A program made the translations under genes and the position numbers. Below are positions 56,027-64,000 of a stretch of DNA of 64,000 nt, one piece after another (within the stretch, counting starts at the first letter, position 1; every line of letters starts with the position of its first letter). The stretch is from positions 661,978,215 to 662,042,214 of the forward strand of contig NC_134355.1 in NCBI RefSeq assembly GCF_048569485.1, written 5' to 3'. This DNA comes from Anomaloglossus baeobatrachus (taxonomy: Eukaryota; Chordata; Amphibia; Anura; Aromobatidae). The notes beneath the pieces were generated by a model, which worked only from the letters and a program-made list of their open reading frames with translations, made no database searches and was not told the origin of the DNA.

Positions 56027-56205
56027 TTATCTGCGAGGGATTGCACAGATTTCATGGGGTAATGGGGCATTAGTAAACCCTGGAGCCGGGCTAAGGTCCA
56101 GTTCTGCCCCTGGTGGAGCCCGGAATATAAAGTTCTGTAATAGAGTTGTGAAGAACAGAAAGATCTCCGTTTTTGCCAAGTTCTCTCCAGCGCAACTTCT
56201 TTTAC
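56027..56205 (-). CDS. CYP2-family cytochrome P450, last exon (exon 9)
   Basis: This exon follows the acceptor TTATACAG and ends with the stop TAA. With the last bases of exon 8 it completes the haem-binding loop FSLGKRSCAG (pattern FxxGxRxCxG), which includes the cysteine that ligands the haem iron. It is followed by ENLAKTEIFLFFTTLLQNF (the L-helix) and a C-terminal ...HEICAIPRR. The coding length of 179 bp is normal for this CYP2 exon. The product would be an endoplasmic-reticulum monooxygenase using NADPH-P450 reductase. The subfamily cannot be told from this part. The frame is intact and the splice site is sound. Confidence 0.92.
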
Positions 56206-56506
56206 CTGTATAAGAAAAGAAAGAAAAAAACAAACATTCTGATGATCGGCCATATTGATCATGGATGTTATACAGTAGAAAGATCTAGTTTTTTGTTTTT
56301 TTTTTTTTACTGAAAACTTAAATCAAAACCTGGTAGAAATTGTTGTAATTTACAGTTATTAATAGTTGATGATTTATTTTTAGGCCCTTTAATTGTGAAC
56401 AGATGCTTTGGGGTTTGAGTGCCTAATTAGAGATTGTGCAAATTGATTTACAGGAAGGGGTTCAACAGCACATCCGCCATTGGTGGTCAGTGGTCAGGAG
56501 ACATTG

Positions 56507-56780
56507 AAAAGGGTATTCCCATCTCCAAGATTATCCCAATATGTAGTAGGAATAATAATAAAAAAAATAATAATAGCAAATACCTCTAATTAGAAAAGTA
56601 TTATAGTTCTCCTGATTCACTGTGTCACTTGCCTCATATTCAGGGCATTGTAGAACCTTAAGTAGCCACAATTATGACCACTAACTGACTATATGTGTAG
56701 CTGTAACCATGGATACCCAAGGTCCTGCAATATACCTACTACATATTAGGATAGGATATTGGAGATGGGAATAACCCTTT
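56507..56780. mobile_element. Short MITE in the CYP2 intron
   Basis: Inverted ends AAAAGGGTATTCCCATCTCC and GGAGATGGGAATAACCCTTT, continuing inward to TATGTAGTAGG and CCTACTACATA. About 274 bp. Confidence 0.8.
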
Positions 56781-57235
56781 ACACCTCATCTTACCTTCCT
56801 GCATCTATTGATTAGCCGTCCTAGCTCAAGGATTTTCTCACTGCAGGCCGGCTAATCAAAAAAAAAAAAGCCTAAGATTCCGGCAGGTAAGAGTCTGAAC
56901 ACAAATGGTGGAAACAGATAATACATGTGGTGTGCAAGTTGATCCGCACCATTTGTAATCCTGAAACCCTCACTGACCTCTGGGAAAAGAAAAAAAAAAG
57001 ACCACAAAAAAAAAGGTCAATTCAATTTTTGGATTTTTTTTTTTTTAATTTTAGAACCTTTAAAAAGGTTGCCCCAAGAAGAAAGTTGATTTTAATCCCT
57101 AGATCTTGTAGTAATAATAATTTCCACAACTGGATGTGTTTCAAATATATGTTCTTGTGCTGAGATAATCTTATACATGTGCCCGTGCTATGTACTGTGT
57201 AATGGCCATGCCATGGGACATTGTGGCATACTAAT

Positions 57236-57266
57236 ATAATATAAAAATATATTAAAATATATATAT

Positions 57267-57307
<41 letters not shown>

Positions 57308-57450
57308 TATATTAAAATATTATATATATATATATATGCGCATGCATGCATTATATATATATAATGTGTGTATGTATATATATTTAGGTGTGGGTGTGTG
57401 TGTGTGTATATACAATATACACCATACACCATACACCATCACATACACAT

Positions 57451-57503
<53 letters not shown>

Positions 57504-57742
57504 CACACACACAGTGCATTGGACCCGTGGAAGCTAAGTTCTAGCGAAATGGCACGCCGGCGTCCGGCGTTGATATGGTGATCTGGATCTGGAGTGCGAC
57601 TTTCTTTATCCTTTGGATTTATCTTGGTCTTCACCGCAAGTCTGCACCATGATCCCCTCCATGGCTCAGCAGGGCTCAAGTAGCTGAACGTGTAGTAACA
57701 CGCGGAGTAGGTGGTGCACCGGGACTCTTACCTCTTTCATTC

Positions 57743-57794
<52 letters not shown>

Positions 57795-57870
57795 GTGTGT
57801 ATGTATATATATTTAGGGGTATATATATTATTATTATTTTATATTATTATATATATATAATAATATACAT

Positions 57871-57923
<53 letters not shown>

Positions 57924-57946
57924 GTGTGTATGTATATATATTTAGA

Positions 57947-58006
<60 letters not shown>

Positions 58007-58075
58007 ATATATACATACACAAACTCAGTACCTATACATATGGGCACACACACACACACACACAGCCATTCAAGA
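57236..58075. repeat. (TA)n, (CA)n and mixed microsatellites
   Basis: Long alternating AT runs at about 57260-57345, 57455-57500, 57747-57792 and 57875-57920, with CA/GT runs at about 57955-58000 and 58046-58064. 'taatgtgtgtatgtatatatattta' recurs three times, so the array has been locally duplicated. Confidence 0.9.
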
Positions 58076-58092
58076 GGAACAAAAATATTTAC

Positions 58093-58234
58093 CCAATGAG
58101 AAGGGAATGAATGCTTCATTCTTCTTAAACTTTCCTTCTGAGTCAAGAAAGTGCCCAGGGTAAAATTCTTCTGGCTTCTCAAAATAAGCTTCATCTTTGA
58201 GAGCAGAGTGAAGTAATGCAATGACTGCGGTACC
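58093..58234 (-). CDS. CYP2-family cytochrome P450, exon 8
   Basis: 142 bp, the standard CYP2 exon 8 length, between the acceptor CCCCAG and the donor GTAAAT. It encodes GTAVIALLHSALKDEAYFEK and then PEEFYPGHFLDSEGKFKKNE...FIPFSLG. This covers the region leading into the haem loop, with the conserved PE-F-P-HFLD and FIPFS-G blocks. The reading phase joins exons 7 and 9. Confidence 0.93.
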
Positions 58235-58386
58235 CTGGGGAAAAAAAAAAAGTAATATAGATCACCATATCAAATCTAATATATGACAATATAAATAGAC
58301 AAATGTTACACATTCAATGTAAAACACACACACACACACACACACACTACTGTATAACCTGAAGTTAAAGAACAAGCCTTCCTCAC

Positions 58387-58571
58387 CTTTGGAAGACTAT
58401 AGCCCCTGAATGTGAGGTCTTTAGTTGTTGCATGTGGGAGGCTTCCAGGTAGGATGTCCCCAAATCTTTGAATTTCGTGAATGACTGCATCTGTATACGG
58501 CATTTCCTTCCTGTGTTCTATTTGTGGTTGAGCCAATCCTATAACATTTTCAATTTCATTTTGCACATTTT
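58387..58571 (-). CDS. CYP2-family cytochrome P450, exon 7
   Basis: 185 bp, one codon shorter than the usual 188. It is flanked by a T-run acceptor ending TTTAG and the donor GTGAGG. It encodes [11 protein letters not shown], then [14 protein letters not shown] with the K-helix ExxR (EIQR), and [20 protein letters not shown]. These are hallmark CYP2 blocks. Exon 6 and earlier were not found in the window, up to 64000 on this strand, so the gene either has a long intron 6 filled with repeats or is a 3' fragment. Confidence 0.92.
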
Positions 58572-59220
58572 CTAAAAAAAAAAAAAAAAATATAGAAAAG
58601 TATTGCTCATAATGCAAATTCTAAAAATATATAAAAATTAAGTGATTTACAAGTCCAACATTTTGAAATTGTGCATGTAAATCTTACTTCATTTTGTTAA
58701 GGTCATTAGGATGAGTTTATTTGTAAAGAACTAACAATATTTACGGTGCGTCATTTAAACCCCTTAAGCAACAAAATAAATTGTCAGATTCCAAGTGTCA
58801 ACCGTTTTTTTTTTTCTTTTTTGTATAGCTGTACAAGGTTTTTTTTGCGGAAAGATATGTGCTATTGGCACCATTGAGATTTTTATTGCACTTTTTGGTA
58901 GATTAGACTTTTTGATCAACTTTTATTCCTCTTTTTGCTATGAGAGATATACAAAAAAAGTAGATATTCTATGATTGCCATTTTTTAGCAATAATTAATA
59001 CTATAATTTTTAGGTGCCTTTATTTTTTTCAAAATAAAACCACAGGAAGGACTCATCCATTGCATGCTTAGGAGGGAGACAGTCATTTATGACACAGTAT
59101 GCAGCATCTTATATGTAGCACGTTTCAGTCACATTTTGCATACTATGCCACTTTATTAGATATTTGTATATAACGTAAGAATAGCATTATGTACACACAC
59201 ACATATATAAAATATATCTA
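58572..59220. other. Upstream of CYP2 exon 7 (intron 6 if the gene is whole)
   Basis: AT-rich with T-runs; no exon 6 recognised. Confidence 0.4.
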
Positions 59221-59272
59221 CTACACACACACACACACACACACGCACACACACACACACACACACACACCA
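59221..59272. repeat. (CA)n microsatellite
   Basis: Alternating CA with one CG interruption. Confidence 0.9.
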
Positions 59273-59519
59273 AAAAGAGTAACAATGTTTTGAACATTTG
59301 AATTTCAGGCTCCATATCTCTCCATCCACTACAGCTTTGAGTGCAGGAGGACCTTCATTTTATAGACAATCATCCTGGCTATCTCATACATAAATTTGGC
59401 GTGTTACTTCATTGTTCCTCTTTTGCTATTAAAAATCTACATAAAAAAAAAAAATGTATTATTTTGTAAATCCTTCTTTGGCTTTCAGTACTGTGACTCC
59501 TTCTGGGCTCTATATAATA

Positions 59520-59790
59520 AAATCATCATCATTTATTCATTTATTTAGCGCTATTAATTCCACAACACTTTACATACATTGGCAACACTGTCCCCATTGG
59601 AGCTCACAATCTAGAGTCCTTATCTGTATGTCTTTGGAGTGTGGGAGGAAACAGCAGGACCCAGAAAAAAGCCACACAAACACTGGGGGGAGAACATACA
59701 AACTCCTTGCAGATGTTGCCCTTGGTGGATTTGAATCCAGGACCTCAGCGCCTCAAGACTGCAGTGCTAACCACTGAGCCATTGTGCAAG
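59520..59790 (-). mobile_element. tRNA-derived SINE
   Basis: On the minus strand the head starts near 59787 with an A box-like GGCTCAGTGGTTAGCACT and a B box-like GGATTCAAATCC. The body is 'cttttttctgggtcctgctgtttcctcccacactccaaaga' and the tail 'aaataaatgaataaatgatgatgatt'. A typical RNA polymerase III SINE layout. Confidence 0.75.
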
Positions 59791-59812
59791 CATGTCTCAA
59801 CTAAAATCCCAT

Positions 59813-60030
59813 CCCAGGTCTCATCTACACATTCCCAATGTTGGTGTATACTGGTCGGCTCACTTGGAGATTTATACAGATTTTTCTTCAACTCTACCAA
59901 CAAGTGTTGGGTTGATTGAGGTCTGTCAAGCCAATCCAGCATCTCTAATTGTCCCTGAACCGTTTTTGCCAATCTCAACATGTGCTTCGGGTCCTTGTTC
60001 TGCTGGAACACTAGGTCATCCTTTTCCTAC
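59813..60030 (-). mobile_element. Tc1-like transposase fragment
   Basis: The minus strand reads MFQQNKDPKHMLRLAKTVQG and then LDWLDRPQ...ELKKNLY: the C-terminal catalytic block of a Tc1-like transposase, changed at the motif normally reading PSQSPDLNPIE. An inactive fragment. Confidence 0.75.
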
Positions 60031-60109
60031 CCATAGTACTCAAATGAAGGATGTAATTAGTCTTTAGGATACTCACATATACAATAGGACCAATTGAGTT
60101 CAATATACG

Positions 60110-61343
60110 CGTCGCGGGCGGAAAAGGGGACGCCACACTCTCCCACTGCTCGGGTCCGGCTGCCGCTGCTGCTGCGGCCTGCTGCTGCTCGGTGGCTCGA
60201 GCGATGGGCCGGATCCCGGGGACTCGAGCGGCACTCCTCGCCCGTGAGTGAAAGGGGATTGTTTTTTTTGGGATTGTTTATTGTCCGTGACGCCACCCAC
60301 GGTTGTGGTGATTGTGTGGACACCACCGCTGCTCTGTATGGGGACCCCAGGAGCGGTGACAGGGAGCAGCTTTGTTATTTCTCCCCTCCGTGGGTAGGGG
60401 GTTGGTTGTCCCGGGGCCCGGTGATGGGGTAGGGATGGATGGCAGGCCGGGTGCGGGGCCTGGTGGGGTGCAGGGACGCGGGGGCAGCGCTGTGCCTCAC
60501 GGCACTGTGGTACTCACTCAGCCTGAGACGGGGACACAGTTCTCGGTAAAACACAACTGGAAAGACTGTTCCCACGGACGGCTGCTGTTGCTTTTCCCCA
60601 GTAGTTGACGGTGACGGTCCCTTTTCCTGCACCTAAGTCTATGTTGGTAGCGATGGGTTCCCACTGGTAACCCGCTCCCCAGCTTGGATATGTGCCGGAG
60701 GAGCCCCTCTTTGCCCTCAGGCGCTGGCCCTGAGAAACTGGTGCCTTGGCGGTGGCGGTGTCACTCTCTAACGGTTGGACTGTTGCCTTCAATCGGGACT
60801 TGGTTGTTGGGAGACCCAGAGGTCCCCTTCACTGACTGATTTGGCAAATTCACGGCGACTCCTAGCCTTGCCGGGATACGAAAGGCCCCTGCCAATGGTG
60901 CTGGCTTCTCTTCGTATACCGCTCCGGTACCGCCGGGCCACCACCCGTCCACGGTCCTTTCGGCAACCTCCAAGCAGCCTCTCCTGCAGACGGTCACCGC
61001 CATCTGCTAACCTTGCTGTTCTTAGTCCGGGGCACACACCCGGACCAATTTCAGGCTTTCAACTGTCACTTTCTCTTCCACCTTAACTCCTCTCTCTTGC
61101 TCCTCTACCACTTCACTCCAACTTCACTCACTGTTCTCACTAAACTGAACTGCTGGTTTTCCCGCCTCCAGAGCTGTGAACTCCTCGGTGGGCGGAGCCA
61201 ACCGCTTGGCCCACCCCCTGGTGTGGACATCAGCCCCTGGAGGAAGGCAACAAGGATTTTTGTGTAGCTTTGGTGTACCTATCCGGGGTGTAGGGTGTGG
61301 TGGTGTCATGACCTGTGACCCCTGGCTTGCCCAGGGCGTCACA
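60110..61343 (-). repeat. Solo LTR of family A
   Basis: About 1234 bp, flanked by TACG (60106-60109 and 61344-61347). In the minus direction it begins TGTGACGCCCTGGGCAAGCC. The inverted TGGCGTCACGGA lies at 60284-60295, and GGTACTCACTCAGCC is near 60512. Confidence 0.88.
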
Positions 61344-61796
61344 TACGCAAAACAAAAAACCTCAATTTCAATTAAATTTAAACTTTTATTGATATATTTT
61401 AAAATTTAGTGAACACACAAAGGGCATAGATGATGAAGGTGAGGAGCTAAATATATGGGGTCCCTATAGCACCCTATGGGACCTTGCTCCTACCTACCAA
61501 CGGAGGGTATGACGCCGTAACTGTTTTGGGCGCCCCCGTTCCACGTCGGCTCACCCTCTAGTGCCCTGGATAGTTAGTGAATTAAAATAGTAATTACACT
61601 ATGGATGGCCATACAATAGTACTAGCATGTATTAAGTACAAAGTGCTCATAGAATCACACTGTCTGATAGATAACAGATTCCTATCAGGAAAACCAGGAC
61701 AAAAAAAATCAAATATTAAGCCCCAATATAGGTAGGCTTCTGCAGAAAAATTAGTCCATAGTACATGATCAAGTACAAATTAGTACATAGTATCAT

Positions 61797-62215
61797 AGTA
61801 TCATAGTATCATAGTTTTTAAGGTTGAAGGGAGACTCTAAGTCCATCTAGTTCAACCCGTAGCCTAACATGTTGATCCAGAGGAAGGCAAAAAAAACCCC
61901 AATGTGGCAAACAAGTTCCAATGGGGAAAAAATTTCCTTCCTGACTCCACATAACCATTCTTTTCTTCCCTGTGGGGTTATCTATACCCTTTTTTTCTGC
62001 TCTATAACAATCATCTGCATGATTGCCCTGAGACATTGCATTACATGTATCAGCATCGGTTTATGCAGTGCAAATCTGTGCAATTATTATTGTGTAAAAG
62101 TTTATCCATGTGTGATTGCCATACCATACTATATCACACTGGGACAGGGGAGGAAAAACTGACAGATGGAACTGAATTTTCCATTATGTTAATGTGTTCC
62201 TCCATTATGTTAATG
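61797..62215 (-). mobile_element. CR1-like LINE 3' fragment
   Basis: It begins on the plus strand with an 8-bp repeat (catagtat, about four copies), like the 3' tail repeat of CR1 elements read backwards. Then follows 'ggttgaagggagactctaagtccatctagttcaaccc', a widespread vertebrate CR1-type 3' sequence. It lies at the exact centre of the palindrome. Confidence 0.6.
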
Positions 62216-62605
62216 TAGATTGTGTATTATGTAGTATGTACTAATTTGTACTTGATCATGTAGTATAGACCAATTTTTCTGCAGAAGCCTACCTATTTTG
62301 GGGCTTAATATTTGATTTTTTGTCCTGGTTTTCCTGATAGGAAGCTGTTATCTATCAGACAGTGTGATTATATGAGCACTTTGTACTTAATACATTCCAG
62401 TACTATTGTATCGCCATCCGTAGTGTAATTATTTTAATTCACTAACTATCCAGGGCAACTAGAGGGTGAGCCGACCTGGAACGGGGGCGCCCAAAACAGT
62501 TACGGCGTCATACCCTCCATTGGTAGGTAGGAGCAAGGTCCCATAGGGTGCTATAGGGACCCCATATATTTAGCTCCTCCCCTTCATCTATGCCCTTTGT
62601 GCGTT

Positions 62606-63787
62606 TGTGGCGCCCTGGGCAAGCCAGGACGTCACAAGCACTACACCAACACACCCCACACTCCCGGTCAGGCACACCAAAGTCAGACAAAAACCCTTGT
62701 TGCCTTCCTCCAGGGGCTGATGTCCACACCAGGGGGTGGCCCAGGCGGTTGGCCCCGCCCACCGAGGGGTTCACAGTCCTGGAGGCGGGAAAAGTAGACA
62801 GTTTGGGGAGTTGAAGTTTGGAAGTGAAAGTGGAAGGAGGGAAGTAGCAGTTGAGTAGCCTGAAGTTGGTCCGGGTGTGTGGCCCGGACGGATCAGCAAG
62901 GTTGGCAGACGGTGGTGACCGTCTGCAGGAGTGGCCTATTGGAGCTAGCTGTAAGGACCGTGGACGGGCGGTCGCCCGGTAGTACCGGACCGGTACGCAA
63001 AGAGAAGCCAGCACCATCCGGCAGGGGCTTACGGACCCCGACAAGGCTAGGAGTCGCCGTGAATTTGCCAAATCCGTTAGCGAAGGGAACCTCCTGGGTT
63101 TCCCAGCAGCCAAGTCCCGACAGAAGGCAACAGTCCAACCGAGAGAGGGAAACGCAGTCACCGCCAAGGCTAAAGTTCCCAGGGCCAGAGCCTGCGGGCA
63201 AAAGGGGCTCCTTCAGCAACCTTCAAGCTGGGGAGCGGGTTACCGGTGGGAACCCATTGGAACCGCTACACTACACAGGTGCAGGGAAAGGCAGTCACCA
63301 CCAACCTGCCGGGAGCAGAAACACCGCAGCCGTCTATGGGACCCGTCCATCCAGCCGTTTGTTTACCGGAGACTTTGTGTACATCATTGGCTGAGTGAGT
63401 ACCACCATGCCGTGCGGCACAGCGCTGCCCCCGCGACCCTGCACCTCGCCAGGACCCGTAACCTGCCTGCCATCCATCCCTACCCCATCACCGGGCCTCG
63501 GGACAACCAACCCCCTACCCACGGAGGGGAGAACTAACATCCAGGCTGCTCCCTGTCATCGCTCCCGGGATCCCCATCCAGAGCAGCGGTGGTGTCACCA
63601 ATCTCACCACAACCGTGGGTGGAGTCACGGACAATATCAAATCCCCACAATCAATTCCCCCTTTTCACTCACAGGCGAGGAACGCCGCTCGAGTCCCCGG
63701 GATCCGGCCCACTGCTCGAGCCACCACCGAGCAGCAGCCGGACCTGAGCAGTGGGAGAGCGCAGCGTCCCCTCCTCCGCCCGCGACA
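62606..63787 (+). repeat. Solo LTR of family A
   Basis: TGTGGCGCCC...CGCGACA, 1182 bp. The flanks CGTT and TGTT fit one 4-bp duplication with a change; the mirrored arm shows the pre-insertion order GTGTGTTCACTA. GGCTGAGTGAGTACC is near 63388, and TGGAGTCACGGA lies at 63620-63631. Confidence 0.87.
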
Positions 63788-64000
63788 TGTTCACTATTAA
63801 TGGGTGTTCAAATTTTAAAAGATATCAATAAGTTTAAATTTAATTGAAATTGAGGTTTTTTGTTTTGCGAAAAAAACCCATATCATCAGGCTTCCGCCAC
63901 TGAACGTCGCAGTTTATTCAATTTCTCGGTCCGTTAATCCCTTTTCCCCTTGCATCTTCCAGACCTATTTGCACCCATCACAGCCTTGTCTATTGACTGT

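Larger units (their letters stand above)
56206..58092 (-). other. CYP2 intron 8, microsatellite-rich
   Basis: An 1887-bp intron between exons 8 and 9, carrying a MITE (56507-56780), AT and CA arrays and an unassigned 160-bp unique piece (57520-57740). Confidence 0.75.
61344..63875. mobile_element. Long palindromic element carrying two insertions
   Basis: The left arm (61346-61796) is mirrored by 62215-62605 plus 63788-63872. Examples are CGCAAAACAAAAAACCTCAA at the left end against its complement at 63850-63870, and GGGGTCCCTATAGCACCCTA against its complement near 62550. The right arm is interrupted by a solo LTR (62606-63787) and the centre by a CR1-like fragment. Without them it is about 0.9-1.0 kb. 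Non-coding. Confidence 0.75.

Noticed and set aside
57336-58221. Open frames in the AT/CA repeats
   Set aside because: Low-complexity Tyr-Ile and Cys-Val runs from microsatellites.
59520-59790. A functional tRNA gene on the minus strand
   Set aside because: A- and B-box-like words are present, but the cloverleaf is not, and a SINE body and tail follow.

Overview
This is a vertebrate nuclear window, most likely from a frog or toad. The evidence is a vertebrate-style split cytochrome P450 gene, the CG/CpG and repeat texture, and a dense load of amphibian-type repeats: TTAA-flanked MITEs, Tc1-like copies, a tRNA-derived SINE, a CR1-like fragment with an 8-bp tail repeat, and many LTRs. The species cannot be named from the sequence. 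Only two host genes can be supported. One is a single-exon TIR-domain membrane protein (9103-10326, minus). The other is the last three coding exons (7, 8, 9) of a CYP2-family P450 (56027-58571, minus). The rest is repeats, much of it nested.

The notable system is a set of gag/pol-less LTR retrotransposons whose only long open frame encodes a proline-rich protein ending in, or containing, a cold-shock domain (CSD). Family A is present as a head-to-tail LTR-internal-LTR array at 1-5083 (plus) and as a 4.5-kb element at 16819-21345 (minus) with about 1% LTR divergence, a 4-bp target duplication and an open 360-aa CSD frame. A second family with unrelated LTRs (43331-46800, minus, about 2% LTR divergence) carries a different 449-aa CSD protein. 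A third, decayed CSD frame lies at about 31960-32680 (minus). The primer-binding sites of the first two families match, from memory, the 3' ends of two different serine tRNAs. Their leaders share AAGATGGC (YY1-like) motifs; family A adds an E2F-like site and a TATA box.

Layout. 1-5.1 kb: family A array. 5.1-9.1 kb: MITEs and tandem repeats. 9.1-10.3 kb: TIR gene. 10.6-13 kb: two opposed LTRs of family C. 13.4-15.1 kb: Tc1 remnant interrupted by a solo LTR A. 16.8-21.3 kb: full element A. 21.4-25.1 kb: giant foldback with a hAT-like element at its centre. 25.5-29 kb: solo LTRs A and C. 29.3-30.4 kb: internally deleted Tc1. 32 kb: CSD fossil. 33.3-36.8 kb: Tc1 remnants, GC minisatellite and solo LTR A. 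36.8-38.9 kb: LTR B inside LTR C. 39-42.9 kb: foldbacks, LINE-like tail and a 41-bp minisatellite. 42.9-48.7 kb: a solo LTR (D) split by the second CSD element and by an LTR B. 49-55.7 kb: LTRs C, A, D and MITEs. 56-58.6 kb: CYP2 exons. 59.5-60 kb: SINE and Tc1 fragments. 60.1-63.9 kb: palindromic repeat with LTR A at its left edge, another LTR A in its right arm and a CR1-like fragment at its centre.

All 19 LTRs, across four families, carry a TGGCGTCACGAA-like motif 140-180 bp before their 3' end. It matches the first 12-13 nt of the family A primer-binding site. Nearly all also carry a GTGAGTA splice-donor-like motif upstream of it. These shared modules suggest one lineage of elements, with the CSD-coding ones as non-autonomous members.
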